From Eubacteriales bacterium (GTDB lineage Bacteria > Bacillota > Clostridia > Lachnospirales > Lachnospiraceae): 34,279 bases of DNA. The stretch is taken from assembly GCA_030524125.1 (NCBI GenBank), contig JAUNHB010000023.1, positions 1 to 34,279 on the forward strand, in the 5' to 3' direction. Below the pieces are notes generated by a model that ran no database searches, was not told where the DNA came from, and worked only from the letters and a program-made list of their open reading frames with translations. Positions 6,630-15,721 of the stretch are shown here, one piece after another (within the stretch, counting starts at the first letter, position 1; every line of letters begins with the position of its first letter). The translations under genes and the position numbers were made by a program.

Positions 6630-9600
6630 AAAACCTTTTTTTGACGTCTTCCGCACGCTGGAGGTGGACAGCCAGACGCGGGCGCTCTTCGAGCAGGTGG
6701 TCGTAAACCGGGTGAGCACATCCCCGGCGCAGGACGTCCTGCGGGTCTATATCACGAGTAAAAAGCTGATTGCGAAAAATCAGCTTTTTCAGTTGTCCAG
6801 ACAGATCCAGCGCCAGATCTTCGGCTACCGGAAGGTGCAGGTCCATATCTTCGAGAAATTCCAGCTGTCCGGGCAGTACACGCCCAGCAAGCTGTGGGCG
6901 CTCTACGAGGACAGCGTGATGACGGAGCTGGAGGCGTACAGCCCGTACAAGAGGAGCATCCTGAAAAATTCCAGAGTGGAGTTTCCAGATGAGGACAACG
7001 TGACGGTGGGCGTCTCTGAGAGGGTGTACGACCGGGAGGCGGTGGACGACATCGTCCGCATTCTGGACCGGGTGTTCAACGAGCGGTGCGGCTTCCGGGT
7101 CAAGGTGGACGTGAAGTATCTGGAGATGAAGGAGAGCGCGTCCATGGAGAAGAGCGAAGCCGAGCTTCAGCAGCGCATCAGCTTCCTGACGGAGAATCTG
7201 CGCCGGGAGAAGGCGGCCAGAGCGGAGGCGAAGGCCGAGGCGCGGGCCGCGCGGGAAGAGAAGAAGGCGGCGGCTGTCGGCGGGGAGGAGACTCCCGCGC
7301 CGAAAATGCAGGCGGCAGGGACCGCTTCCTCCGGAAATGCGGGCGCTTCCGACGGCGGAGCGGGCGGCCGGAGAGGCTTTTCCCCGGGACAGGGCTTCGG
7401 CGGCCGCAGAGGCTCCTTCGGACAGGGAGGCTCGTGGAAGCGCAGCGACAATCCGGACGTGCTCTACGGCAGGGACTTCGACGACGAGCCCATGCCGCTG
7501 GAGCAGGTGGTGGAGGAGATGGGCGAGGTGACCGTCAAGGGCAAGCTCCTGAACGTGGAGGAGCGGGAGATCCGGGGCGAGCGCACGATCATCACCATGA
7601 CGCTGACAGATTTTACCGACACGATCCATGTGAAAATGTTCGTGAGAAACGACGCGCTGGAGGAGATCCGGGGAAAGATAAACGCGGGAGCCTTCGTGAA
7701 GGTCAAGGGCATGACCGTGCTGGACCGGTTCGACCATGAGCTCGGCATCAGCTCCGTGACGGGGATCAGGAAGATCGCCGATTTTACCACGTCCCGCATG
7801 GATTATGCCTATAAGAAACGGGTGGAGCTCCACTGCCACACGAAGATGAGCGACATGGACGGCGTCACCGACGCGTCCGTCCTCTTAAAGCGGGCCAGAT
7901 CGTGGGGAATGCCCGCGCTGGCCATCACGGACCACGGCTGCGTGCAGGCGTTCACTGAGGCCAGCCACACTATCTCCAAGGACGAGGAGTTCAAGGTGAT
8001 CTACGGCGTGGAAGGGTATCTGGTGGACGACCTGAAGGAAGTGGCGGAGAACTCCAAAGGACAGAGCCTGGACGGTTCCTTCGTGGTGTTCGACCTGGAG
8101 ACCACGGGACTGTCCGCGGTGCGCAACCGGATCATCGAGATCGGCGCGGTCAAAGTGGAGAACGGGCGGATCACAGACCGGTTCAGCACCTTTGTGAACC
8201 CGCAGGAGCCCATCCCGTTCGAGATCGAGCAGCTCACCAGCATCAGCGACGAGATGGTCATGGGAGCTCCGGTCATCGAGGACGTCCTCCCGGAATTTCT
8301 GAAATTCTGCGAGGGCTCGGCGCTGATCGCCCACAACGCTTCCTTTGACGCGGGTTTTATACAGGAAAACTGCCGCCGCATGGATATCCGCACGGATTTC
8401 ACGGTGGGCGACACGGTGGCCATGGCGCGGGTGCTGCTCCCGGCGCTCAGCAAATTCAAGCTGGATACGGTGGCGAAGGCGCTGGGGATCCCGCTGGACC
8501 ATCATCACCGGGCGGTGGACGACGCGGCCTGCACGGCCGAGATCTTCGTGAAGTTCATCCAGATGTTCAAGGACAAGGACGCGTTCACGCTGGATCAGGT
8601 CAACGAGCTTGGCCGGGCCAACGCGGGAGCCATCAAAAAGCTCCCCACCTACCATGTGATCATCCTGGCAAAAAACGATATCGGGCGCGTGAATCTGTAC
8701 CGTCTGGTCTCCATGTCCCATCTGGATTATTTTGCCAGAAGGCCAAGGATCCCGAAGAGCGAGCTGGCGAAATACAGGGAGGGACTGATCGTGGGCTCCG
8801 CCTGCGAGGCGGGGGAGCTCTATCAGGCGATCCTGCGGGGCGCTCCCAGCCAGGAGGTGGCCCGGATCGTGGAGTTTTACGATTACCTGGAGGTGCAGCC
8901 GCTGGGAAACAATGCGTTCATGTTGCGGGATTCCAAAAATCCGGTCAACTCCGAGGAGGATCTGAAGGAAAATGTCCGGAAGATCGTCCGGCTGGGGGAA
9001 GAGTTCGGAAAACCGGTGGCGGCCACCTGCGACGTCCACTTCATCGATCCGGAGGACGAGATCTACCGGCGGATCATCATGACGGGAAAGGGGTTTGCCG
9101 ACGCGGATCAGCAGGCGCCGCTCTATCTGCGCACGACAGAGGAGATGCTGGAGGAGTTCGCGTTTCTCGGGGCGGAGAAGGCGCAGGAGATCGTGGTGGA
9201 CAACACGAACCTGATCGCGGATATGTGCGAGCACCTCTCGCCGGTGCGTCCGGACAAGTGCCCGCCGGTCATCCCGGATTCGGACAAGACGCTCCGGGAG
9301 ATCTGCTATCAGAAGGCACATGAGATTTACGGGGAGAATCTGCCCGAGGTGGTGACCGAGCGGCTGGAGCGGGAGCTGAAGTCCATCATCGGAAACGGCT
9401 TTGCGGTCATGTACATCATCGCCCAGAAGCTGGTGTGGAAGTCCAACGACGACGGCTATCTGGTGGGCTCCCGCGGATCTGTCGGTTCCTCCTTCGTGGC
9501 GACCATGGCCGGCATCACCGAGGTGAACCCGCTGCGGCCCCACTATATCTGCCCGTCCTGCCATTACAGCGATTTTGACTCGGAGGACGTGAAGAAGTAT

Positions 9601-11172
9601 GCGGGCATGGCCGGGTGCGACATGCCGGACAAGAACTGCCCGGTCTGCGGAGAGAAGCTTCAAAAGGAAGGCTTTGACATTCCGTTTGAGACGTTCCTCG
9701 GTTTCAAGGGAAACAAGGAGCCGGACATCGACCTGAATTTCTCCGGAGATTACCAGTCCAAGGCCCACAAATACACAGAGGTCATCTTCGGAGCCGGGCA
9801 GACCTACCGGGCGGGGACCATCGGGACGCTGGCGGACAAGACGGCGTTTGGCTATGTGAAGCGGTACTACGAGGATCACGGCGTCAGCAAGCGCAACTGC
9901 GAGATCGACCGGATCGTGCTGGGCTGCACGGGCGTGCGGCGGACGACGGGGCAGCATCCGGGCGGCATCATCGTGCTGCCGCTGGGGGAGACGATCTACT
10001 CCTTCACGCCGGTGCAGCACCCGGCCAACGATACGACCACGGACATTGTGACGACTCACTTTGACTACCACTCCATCGACCACAACCTGCTGAAGCTGGA
10101 TATTTTGGGGCACGACGATCCGACCATGATCCGTATGCTGGAGGATCTGACCGGAGTGGACGCAAAGACGATCCCGCTGGACGACCCGCAGGTCATGACG
10201 CTTTTTCAGAGCACGGAGGCGCTGGGAGTAAGGCCGGAGGACATCGGAGGAACGAAGCTGGGATCGCTTGGGATCCCGGAGTTTGGAACCGAGTTCGCCA
10301 TGCAGATGCTCATCGACACGCACCCGACCCACTTCTCCGATCTGGTCCGGATCGCCGGACTGGCGCACGGGACCGACGTGTGGCTTGGCAACGCCCAGAC
10401 GCTCATTCAGGAAGGAAAGGCCACGATCTCCACGGCCATCTGCACCCGCGACGATATCATGACCTACCTGATCGGCATGGGGCTGGAGAGCGAGATGTCC
10501 TTCAAGATCATGGAGGCGGTGCGAAAGGGCATGGTGGCCAAGGGAAAATGCGACAAATGGCCGGAGTGGAAGGCGGAGATGGAAGCCCACAACGTGCCCG
10601 ACTGGTATATCTGGTCCTGCGAGAAGATCAAGTACATGTTCCCGAAGGCACATGCGGCGGCTTACGTCATGATGGCATGGAGGATCGCGTGGTGCAAGAT
10701 CAACTATCCGCTGGCTTACTATGCGGCGTATTTCAGCATCCGCGCCGACGCTTTCAACTATGAGATCATGTGTCAGGGGAGGGACCGGCTCGAGCGCTAT
10801 ATGGAGGACTACCGGCGCAGGAGCGACACTCTGTCCCAGAAGGAACAGGACACGCTGAAGGACATGAAGAGCGTGCAGGAAATGTACGCCAGAGGCTTTG
10901 AGTTCATGAAGCTGGACATCTACCGGGCGGACGCCCACAAGTTCCAGATCATCGACGGCAGGCTGATGCCGGCGCTGTCCACCATCGACGGACTGGGCGA
11001 CAAGGCGGCGGACGCTTTCGTGGCGGCGGCTGCGGACGGGCCGTTCCTGTCCAGAGACGACCTGCGCCAGCGCAGCAAGCTGAGCAAGACCGTCATCGAC
11101 CTGATGGGAGATCTGGGACTTCTGGAGGGGCTGCCCGAGTCCAATCAGCTGTCATTGTTTGACTTTGGATGA
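6622..11172 (+). CDS. polC: DNA polymerase III alpha subunit, PolC type
   Basis: This is the replicative polymerase of low-GC Gram-positives, with built-in 3'-5' proofreading. The 1516-residue product reads in order: N-terminal domain (1-170), a charged helical stretch (about 175-225), a Gly/Arg-rich linker (to about 285), an OB fold (about 295-380), and a PHP domain opening with [10 protein letters not shown] near 402. A DEDDh exonuclease is inserted from VVFDLETTG (about 488) to [15 protein letters not shown] (about 635). The Pol core has GSRGSVGSS (about 948), a zinc site (C977, C980, C999, C1006, C1009) and the catalytic PDIDLNFSG (D1035, D1037). It is longer than the roughly 1440 residues usual for PolC because of the linker. 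I chose the start at 6622, which overlaps the ispG stop and has GGAG upstream. The ATG at 6604 would add six residues. Confidence 0.97.
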   Translation: MNEKPFFDVFRTLEVDSQTRALFEQVVVNRVSTSPAQDVLRVYITSKKLIAKNQLFQLSRQIQRQIFGYRKVQVHIFEKFQLSGQYTPSKLWALYEDSVMTELEAYSPYKRSILKNSRVEFPDEDNVTVGVSERVYDREAVDDIVRILDRVFNERCGFRVKVDVKYLEMKESASMEKSEAELQQRISFLTENLRREKAARAEAKAEARAAREEKKAAAVGGEETPAPKMQAAGTASSGNAGASDGGAGGRRGFSPGQGFGGRRGSFGQGGSWKRSDNPDVLYGRDFDDEPMPLEQVVEEMGEVTVKGKLLNVEEREIRGERTIITMTLTDFTDTIHVKMFVRNDALEEIRGKINAGAFVKVKGMTVLDRFDHELGISSVTGIRKIADFTTSRMDYAYKKRVELHCHTKMSDMDGVTDASVLLKRARSWGMPALAITDHGCVQAFTEASHTISKDEEFKVIYGVEGYLVDDLKEVAENSKGQSLDGSFVVFDLETTGLSAVRNRIIEIGAVKVENGRITDRFSTFVNPQEPIPFEIEQLTSISDEMVMGAPVIEDVLPEFLKFCEGSALIAHNASFDAGFIQENCRRMDIRTDFTVGDTVAMARVLLPALSKFKLDTVAKALGIPLDHHHRAVDDAACTAEIFVKFIQMFKDKDAFTLDQVNELGRANAGAIKKLPTYHVIILAKNDIGRVNLYRLVSMSHLDYFARRPRIPKSELAKYREGLIVGSACEAGELYQAILRGAPSQEVARIVEFYDYLEVQPLGNNAFMLRDSKNPVNSEEDLKENVRKIVRLGEEFGKPVAATCDVHFIDPEDEIYRRIIMTGKGFADADQQAPLYLRTTEEMLEEFAFLGAEKAQEIVVDNTNLIADMCEHLSPVRPDKCPPVIPDSDKTLREICYQKAHEIYGENLPEVVTERLERELKSIIGNGFAVMYIIAQKLVWKSNDDGYLVGSRGSVGSSFVATMAGITEVNPLRPHYICPSCHYSDFDSEDVKKYAGMAGCDMPDKNCPVCGEKLQKEGFDIPFETFLGFKGNKEPDIDLNFSGDYQSKAHKYTEVIFGAGQTYRAGTIGTLADKTAFGYVKRYYEDHGVSKRNCEIDRIVLGCTGVRRTTGQHPGGIIVLPLGETIYSFTPVQHPANDTTTDIVTTHFDYHSIDHNLLKLDILGHDDPTMIRMLEDLTGVDAKTIPLDDPQVMTLFQSTEALGVRPEDIGGTKLGSLGIPEFGTEFAMQMLIDTHPTHFSDLVRIAGLAHGTDVWLGNAQTLIQEGKATISTAICTRDDIMTYLIGMGLESEMSFKIMEAVRKGMVAKGKCDKWPEWKAEMEAHNVPDWYIWSCEKIKYMFPKAHAAAYVMMAWRIAWCKINYPLAYYAAYFSIRADAFNYEIMCQGRDRLERYMEDYRRRSDTLSQKEQDTLKDMKSVQEMYARGFEFMKLDIYRADAHKFQIIDGRLMPALSTIDGLGDKAADAFVAAAADGPFLSRDDLRQRSKLSKTVIDLMGDLGLLEGLPESNQLSLFDFG

Positions 11173-11187
11173 TAAATAAGCTATACT
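11159..11187 (+). promoter_or_regulatory. Putative promoter of the purA operon, overlapping the polC 3' end
   Basis: TTGACT (11159-11164), a 17-bp spacer and TATACT (11182-11187) give a strong sigma-A match. The -35 box lies in the last codons of polC. Transcription from here gives a leader of about 260 nt containing a hairpin (gcggca 11197-11202 / tgccgc 11217-11222) and the repeat at 11263-11432 before purA. I see no promoter between that repeat and purA. Confidence 0.65.
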
Positions 11188-11262
11188 AAACAGTGTGCGG
11201 CAAAACGGAGGAACCGTGCCGCGAGGTCAGTACGTGCAGGCGGACAGAGCCTGTGAAATGGC

Positions 11263-11432
11263 GACAGTTCAGCCATGCATCTTGAAAGCTCGCTGCTTCG
11301 CAGCTAACCGGCGCTTGCGCGCCTGCTTTCTCGATCACGGCTAAGCGCCGTATGGCAAATATGGGAAAGCTCTGCTTACATGCAAGCATGACGCAGTGCT
11401 TCCCCATATTTCCCGCATGGCTGAATAGTTAC
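11263..11432. repeat. Long-class palindromic intergenic repeat in the purA leader
   Basis: This complete copy has 11-bp perfect terminal inverted repeats, ttcagccatgc (11268-11278) and gcatggctgaa (11415-11425), extended outward by acag/agtt-like bases. Inside are hairpin gctgc-ttc-gcagc (11292-11304), a GC-rich gcgcttgcgc hairpin, and a long stem pairing 11357-11370 with 11398-11411. The tip of that stem is catgc-aa-gcatg (11379-11390). The order and loops match the copy at 1-123, while the stem sequences differ. There is no coding potential. Confidence 0.8.
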
Positions 11433-11454
11433 GCGAAATGGAGGAACATAGATT

Positions 11455-12738
11455 ATGGTAAGAGCAGTAGTAGGAGCAAACTGGGGAGACGAGGGCAAGG
11501 GCAAGATCACGGATATGCTCGGCCAGGAGTCCGACATCATCGTCCGCTTTCAGGGAGGAGCAAACGCCGGACATACCATCGTGAACGATTACGGAAAGTT
11601 TGCGCTCCACACCCTTCCGTCCGGTGTGTTCTACGGACATACTACAAGCATCATCGGAAACGGAGTTGCGCTCAACATCCCGGTTCTGTGCAAAGAGATC
11701 CAGGGGATCGTGGACCGCGATGTGCCAAAGCCGAAGATCCTGATCTCCGACCGGGCGCAGATGGTCATGTCTTATCATATCCTGTTTGATAAACTGGAGG
11801 AGGAGCGTCTGGGCGGAAAATCCTTCGGATCCACCAAGTCCGGCATCGCTCCGTTCTATTCGGACAAGTACGCGAAGATCGGCTTTCAGGTCAGCGAGCT
11901 GTTCCGGGACGAGGCGTCCCTGCGGGACAAGATCGACGGGGTTCTGGCTCAGAAGAACGTCATTCTGGAGCATCTTTACCATGCGCCGGCCCTGAAGACG
12001 GACGACATTTACAAAGAACTGATGGAATATAAGGAGCTGGTGGAGCCGTACGTGTGCGACGTATCCGCCTATCTGTGGGAAGCGCTGAAGGAAGGAAAGA
12101 ATATCCTTCTCGAAGGACAGCTTGGAACGATGAAGGATCCGGATCACGGAATCTATCCGATGGTGACCTCTTCGTCCACACTGGCGGCCTACGGGGCCAT
12201 CGGCGCGGGTATCCCGCCCTATGAGATCAAGCAGATCATCGCGGTCTGCAAAGCATACTCCAGCGCGGTGGGCGCGGGAGCCTTTGTCAGCGAGATCTTC
12301 GGGGAGGAGGCCGATGAGCTGAGACGCCGCGGCGGCGACGGCGGCGAGTTCGGCGCGACGACCGGACGCCCGAGAAGAATGGGATGGTTCGACTGCGTGG
12401 CGTCCAAGTATGGCTGCCGTCTGCAGGGAGCCACCGACGTGGCGTTCACGGTGCTGGACGTGCTGGGCTATCTGGATGAGATCCCGGTGTGCGTAGGCTA
12501 CGACATTGACGGACAGATCACCACCGAGTTCCCGACCACGCACCTTCTGGAGAAGGCGAAGCCGGTCTACGAGACGCTGCCGGGCTGGAAGTGCGACATC
12601 CGCGGGATCCGCAGGTATGAGGAGCTGCCGGAGAACTGCCGCAGATATATCGAGTTCATCGAGAAGCAGATCGGCTTCCCGATCACGATGATCTCCAACG
12701 GTCCGAGCCGCGACGACATCATCCGCAGAACGGTGTAA
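11455..12738 (+). CDS. purA: Adenylosuccinate synthase
   Basis: PurA joins IMP and aspartate using GTP, the first committed step from IMP to AMP. The 427-residue product has the normal length. The N-terminal GANWGDEGKGKITDMLG is the P-loop-like catalytic signature with the catalytic Asp and the 40s-loop nearby. NAGHTIV binds IMP. GGKSFGSTKSGIAPFYSDK, QLGTMKDPDHGIYPMVTSSS and GATTGRPRRMGWFD are further family blocks. The start at 11455 is preceded by ATGGAGGAACATAG. It is the first of three closely spaced genes. The long structured leader could influence expression, but I recognise no known purine riboswitch in it. Confidence 0.97.
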   Translation: MVRAVVGANWGDEGKGKITDMLGQESDIIVRFQGGANAGHTIVNDYGKFALHTLPSGVFYGHTTSIIGNGVALNIPVLCKEIQGIVDRDVPKPKILISDRAQMVMSYHILFDKLEEERLGGKSFGSTKSGIAPFYSDKYAKIGFQVSELFRDEASLRDKIDGVLAQKNVILEHLYHAPALKTDDIYKELMEYKELVEPYVCDVSAYLWEALKEGKNILLEGQLGTMKDPDHGIYPMVTSSSTLAAYGAIGAGIPPYEIKQIIAVCKAYSSAVGAGAFVSEIFGEEADELRRRGGDGGEFGATTGRPRRMGWFDCVASKYGCRLQGATDVAFTVLDVLGYLDEIPVCVGYDIDGQITTEFPTTHLLEKAKPVYETLPGWKCDIRGIRRYEELPENCRRYIEFIEKQIGFPITMISNGPSRDDIIRRTV

Positions 12739-12741
12739 CCT

Positions 12742-13350
12742 ATGATCAGAAATATCATTTTCGATATCGGAAACGTGCTGGTGGACTTTTGCTGGAGAGA
12801 GCATCTTGAGCGGTTCGGCTTTTTCGGGGAAGAGCAGGAAAAGCTTGCGAAAGCGCTGATGCTCGGCCCGATCTGGCCGCAGATCGATCTGGGGATCCGG
12901 GACGATCAGGAGCTTCTGGAAGCGTTTGTGAAGAGCGCTCCGGAGCTGGAGAGCCAGATCCGCCTCGTGTACTCGGATCTGAGCACCATCGTCCGGGAGC
13001 GGGAGGGCTCCGCGCCGTGGCTCCGCTCGCTGAAGGAGCGCGGGTACAGGATCTACTACCTGTCCAACTACGGAGAACGGATCCGCCGGGAGACGGAGCA
13101 GGAGCTTTCGTTTCTGCCGGAGATGGACGGAGGGATTATGTCCTACACGGTCCACCTGATCAAGCCCGATCCTGCCATTTACCGGGCGCTTCTGGAGAAA
13201 TACGGTCTGAAGGCAGAGGAGTGCGTCTTTCTGGACGACTCCCGGCCGAACGTGGAGGCGGCCCGCGCCCTCGGCATGGAAGGCGTCGAGGTGGAGAGCC
13301 AGGAGCAGGCGAAGCAGGAACTGGAGAAGCTTTTGGAGCGGACGGACTAG
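12742..13350 (+). CDS. HAD-superfamily hydrolase (YihX-like phosphatase)
   Basis: This 202-residue HAD phosphatase has its substrate unassigned. Motif I is FDIGNVLVDF (nucleophile D8). Motif II is LSNYG, the motif III lysine lies in KPDPAIY, and motif IV is FLDDSRPNVEAARALGM. A helical cap between motifs I and II (about 16-95) resembles the subfamily of FMN or glucose-1-phosphate phosphatases such as YihX. It starts three bases after the purA stop with no clear ribosome binding site, so translational coupling to purA is likely. A role in nucleotide housekeeping is only a guess from the neighbourhood. Confidence 0.88.
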   Translation: MIRNIIFDIGNVLVDFCWREHLERFGFFGEEQEKLAKALMLGPIWPQIDLGIRDDQELLEAFVKSAPELESQIRLVYSDLSTIVREREGSAPWLRSLKERGYRIYYLSNYGERIRRETEQELSFLPEMDGGIMSYTVHLIKPDPAIYRALLEKYGLKAEECVFLDDSRPNVEAARALGMEGVEVESQEQAKQELEKLLERTD

Positions 13351-13374
13351 ATCCGCCCGGAAGGAGGAAGAAAT

Positions 13375-14097
13375 ATGAGAGACGTGCTGGACGTACATAC
13401 TCATACGATCGCCAGCGGTCACGCCTACAATACGATGATGGAGATGATCCATGAAGCGCAGCGGAAGGAACTGGAGGTCTACGGCATCACGGAGCATGCT
13501 CCGCGGATGACGGGAACGTGCACTGATTTCTACTTTCACAATCTGAAGGTTGTTCCGGAACGCCATGGGGATCTGGAGCTGCTGCTGGGCATCGAGCTCA
13601 ATATTCTCGACCAGTACGGCACGGTGGATCTGGAGGAGCCCTACCTCGGCCAGATGGACGTGGCCATCGCCAGCCTCCATCTGCCCTGCATCAAGCCGGG
13701 CAGCCGGGAGTACAACACGGAATGCCTGATCAGCGCCATGAAAAACCCGCACATCAATATCATCGGCCATCCGGACGACGGACGGTTTCCGGTGGATTTT
13801 GAGGCGGTGGTGCAGGCGGCAAAGGAATACCACACGCTTCTGGAGGTCAACAACAATTCGCTGAACCCCAGATGCTTCCGCCAGAATGCGCGGGAGAACG
13901 ACGCGGCCATGCTGAGACTCTGCAAGAAGTACGGCGTGCCGGTCATCATGGCAAGCGACGCCCACTACTACGAAGACATCCTGAACCACGAGCTGGCTAT
14001 GGACGTGCTGCGGGAGGTGGATTTCCCGGAGGAACTGGTCGTCAACACCGACCGGGAAAAGCTCTACCCGTTCATCAACAAATATATTGGGAGATAG
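13375..14097 (+). CDS. PHP-domain phosphatase, YcdX-like
   Basis: The 240-residue metal-dependent phosphoesterase belongs to the PHP superfamily. The first metal motif is DVHTHTIASGH (H8, H10). Further ligands are expected in GITEHAPRM, LLGIELNILD, ASLHLP, IIGHPDDGRFP and the C-terminal ASDAHYYED. This pattern is that of YcdX-type trinuclear zinc phosphatases. The natural substrate is unknown. AAGGAGGAAGAA precedes the ATG, 24 nt after the HAD gene. It is probably the last gene of the purA transcript, which ends at the hairpin just downstream. Confidence 0.9.
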   Translation: MRDVLDVHTHTIASGHAYNTMMEMIHEAQRKELEVYGITEHAPRMTGTCTDFYFHNLKVVPERHGDLELLLGIELNILDQYGTVDLEEPYLGQMDVAIASLHLPCIKPGSREYNTECLISAMKNPHINIIGHPDDGRFPVDFEAVVQAAKEYHTLLEVNNNSLNPRCFRQNARENDAAMLRLCKKYGVPVIMASDAHYYEDILNHELAMDVLREVDFPEELVVNTDREKLYPFINKYIGR

Positions 14098-14103
14098 CCG
14101 CGC

Positions 14104-14165
14104 AGTCAAAAGCGCCTGCCCCCTGAGCGGAAAGGGATCCGCGAAGGGGGCGGGCGCTTTTGACT
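14104..14165. terminator. Bidirectional terminator between convergent operons
   Basis: A 19-bp stem with one G-T wobble pairs 14104-14122 with 14147-14165, and an inner gcgga/tccgc hairpin extends it. The stem ends in cttttgact on the plus strand and in the equivalent run on the minus strand. It separates the plus-strand purA operon from the minus-strand two-component operon, whose last stop codon is at 14168-14170. Confidence 0.8.
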
Positions 14166-14167
14166 GC

Positions 14168-15721
14168 TTACGGCTGAGAGATCTGCGAATTCCGGTATTC
14201 GCTGGGATTCATACCCGTGATTTTTTTAAATACCTTTGAAAAGTAGCTCTGGTCATTGTAGCCAACCTTTCCGGCGATCTCCTTTACCGAGAAATCGCCA
14301 TGGCGGATCAGCTCCATTGCTTTCTGGATCCGGATCCCAGTGAGGTAATCGACGAAATTCTGATCGGTATACTGCTTGAACAGCTTACTCAGATAGTAGC
14401 TGTTGATGTGAAAGCGGTGACTCAGACCGGAGAGCGTCAGCTGGCGGTCATACTTTTCCTGAATGTACGCGCAGATCTGGGTGATCGTCTGATGCTGACG
14501 TTTCTGCGTCTGAGAAATGTAGGCGTCGGCGATCCCCGCGAGGAGGAGCCCGGACTGTTCGACCAGCGTTTCCCCGGACAGACCGGTCAGCAGCGCCCGG
14601 AAATCCCGCGCCGGAGGCTGTCCGGTCAGCAGGCGCTCAATGTACGAGAGGGCGTCGGCGGTCGTCTCCTGGGCAAAGCCGGACGGAAGCCGCGCCTCTT
14701 CTGAGCGGACATAGCTCTGAAAGAGACTTCCGGCGGCGTCCGTGCTCTGCGCCCGGATGTGCTGTATGATATGCTGCAAGGCCGGGTGAGGAAGGGCCTC
14801 GGAAGGAATTCTTACGGTATCGGCGTCGGAGACCGGGCGGCGCAGCTTGTCGATACAGGAGCGGAAAGATGCGGACAGCCCTTCGTTGGAGGCAAATTCC
14901 GTTCCGATAGCGTAGGAGATCTCATGTCCCAGCGCACTGGAAGCTTCCCGCGCGAGGCTGGAGGTAATCTTCCGGAGCTCCAGGAGGCATTCTTCATGGT
15001 GCCGGTGATGAAAGAAAAAATAAACGATAAACGTATCGTTGATGATGGCCGAGATGATACGGATGCCTTTCTGGTGCATGCGGGAGCGCAGCGCGGGTCT
15101 TAAACGGGAGACCTTTTCATAGACCTGCACGGATTCTCCGCTTTGGCTTTTGTCCGGACGGATCCCGAAAGCGGTGCAGCAGCCCCAGTCATAGACGACG
15201 CCCGACATGAGGAGATAGTCGTTGAGCAGGTCGGAGCAGGCGGCCTTCTGGTCGCGCATGATGGAGTAGATGATGTCCTTTTCCAGCATGGTAGACAGAT
15301 GACGGATCCGCCGGTCCGCGTTTTTCTTTTTCTTAAGCTCCTGCTCATGATTCTGGTACCAGTGAAAGTATTTGCTGACAGAGGATGACAGGTCGGGCAG
15401 CTGCACCGGCTTGAGCAGATAGTCTCTGGCGCCGGCCACGATGGCTCCTTTTGTGTAGGAAAAATCGTTGTGGGCGCTGACAACCACGCAGTAAACGTCG
15501 GGATTTTCCTCCAGAAGCTTTAAAAAGGACAGCCCGTCCATCTGCGGCATCTGGATATCTACAAATAAAAGCGTCGGATGGAATTCCTGGATCTCGGTCA
15601 GCGCTTCCAGAGCGCCGGAGGCGGTGACGATGTGAAATTCTTCTCCCCATTGATATTCCAGAAGCATGCGAAGCATGTGGACGTCCCGGTCCTCGTCATC
15701 AACGATCAGTATCGTGTGCAT
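14168..15721 (-). CDS. Response regulator, YesN type (REC plus AraC HTH)
   Basis: This is a 517-residue transcription factor. The N-terminal receiver domain has ILIVDDEDRD (D8, D9), the phospho-acceptor D55 in FVDIQMPQMDG, and a conserved Lys in DYLLKPVQLPD. A middle region of about 280 residues has no motif I recognise. The C-terminal 100 residues form an AraC double helix-turn-helix, with TLSGLSHRFHINSYYLSKLF followed by KEIAGKVGYNDQSYFSKVFK and ending GMNPSEYRN. It overlaps the kinase gene upstream by 23 nt, so the two form a pair. The likely targets are its own operon or the divergent transporter operon, with the inverted repeat at 18147-18200 as a candidate site. That is inference. Confidence 0.93.
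   Translation of the reverse strand: MHTILIVDDEDRDVHMLRMLLEYQWGEEFHIVTASGALEALTEIQEFHPTLLFVDIQMPQMDGLSFLKLLEENPDVYCVVVSAHNDFSYTKGAIVAGARDYLLKPVQLPDLSSSVSKYFHWYQNHEQELKKKKNADRRIRHLSTMLEKDIIYSIMRDQKAACSDLLNDYLLMSGVVYDWGCCTAFGIRPDKSQSGESVQVYEKVSRLRPALRSRMHQKGIRIISAIINDTFIVYFFFHHRHHEECLLELRKITSSLAREASSALGHEISYAIGTEFASNEGLSASFRSCIDKLRRPVSDADTVRIPSEALPHPALQHIIQHIRAQSTDAAGSLFQSYVRSEEARLPSGFAQETTADALSYIERLLTGQPPARDFRALLTGLSGETLVEQSGLLLAGIADAYISQTQKRQHQTITQICAYIQEKYDRQLTLSGLSHRFHINSYYLSKLFKQYTDQNFVDYLTGIRIQKAMELIRHGDFSVKEIAGKVGYNDQSYFSKVFKKITGMNPSEYRNSQISQP

Noticed and set aside
7885-10938. 1017-codon antisense frame within polC
   Set aside because: It lies wholly opposite the conserved PolC polymerase, has a His/Arg/Leu-rich shadow composition and no family motif.
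11188-11454. Purine (guanine/adenine or PRPP) riboswitch before purA
   Set aside because: The structured leader matches the dispersed repeat found elsewhere in the window, and I do not see the conserved loop sequences of known purine or PRPP aptamers.
11341-14109. 922-codon antisense frame over purA, HAD and PHP genes
   Set aside because: It covers three well-supported genes on the other strand and shows no domain of its own.
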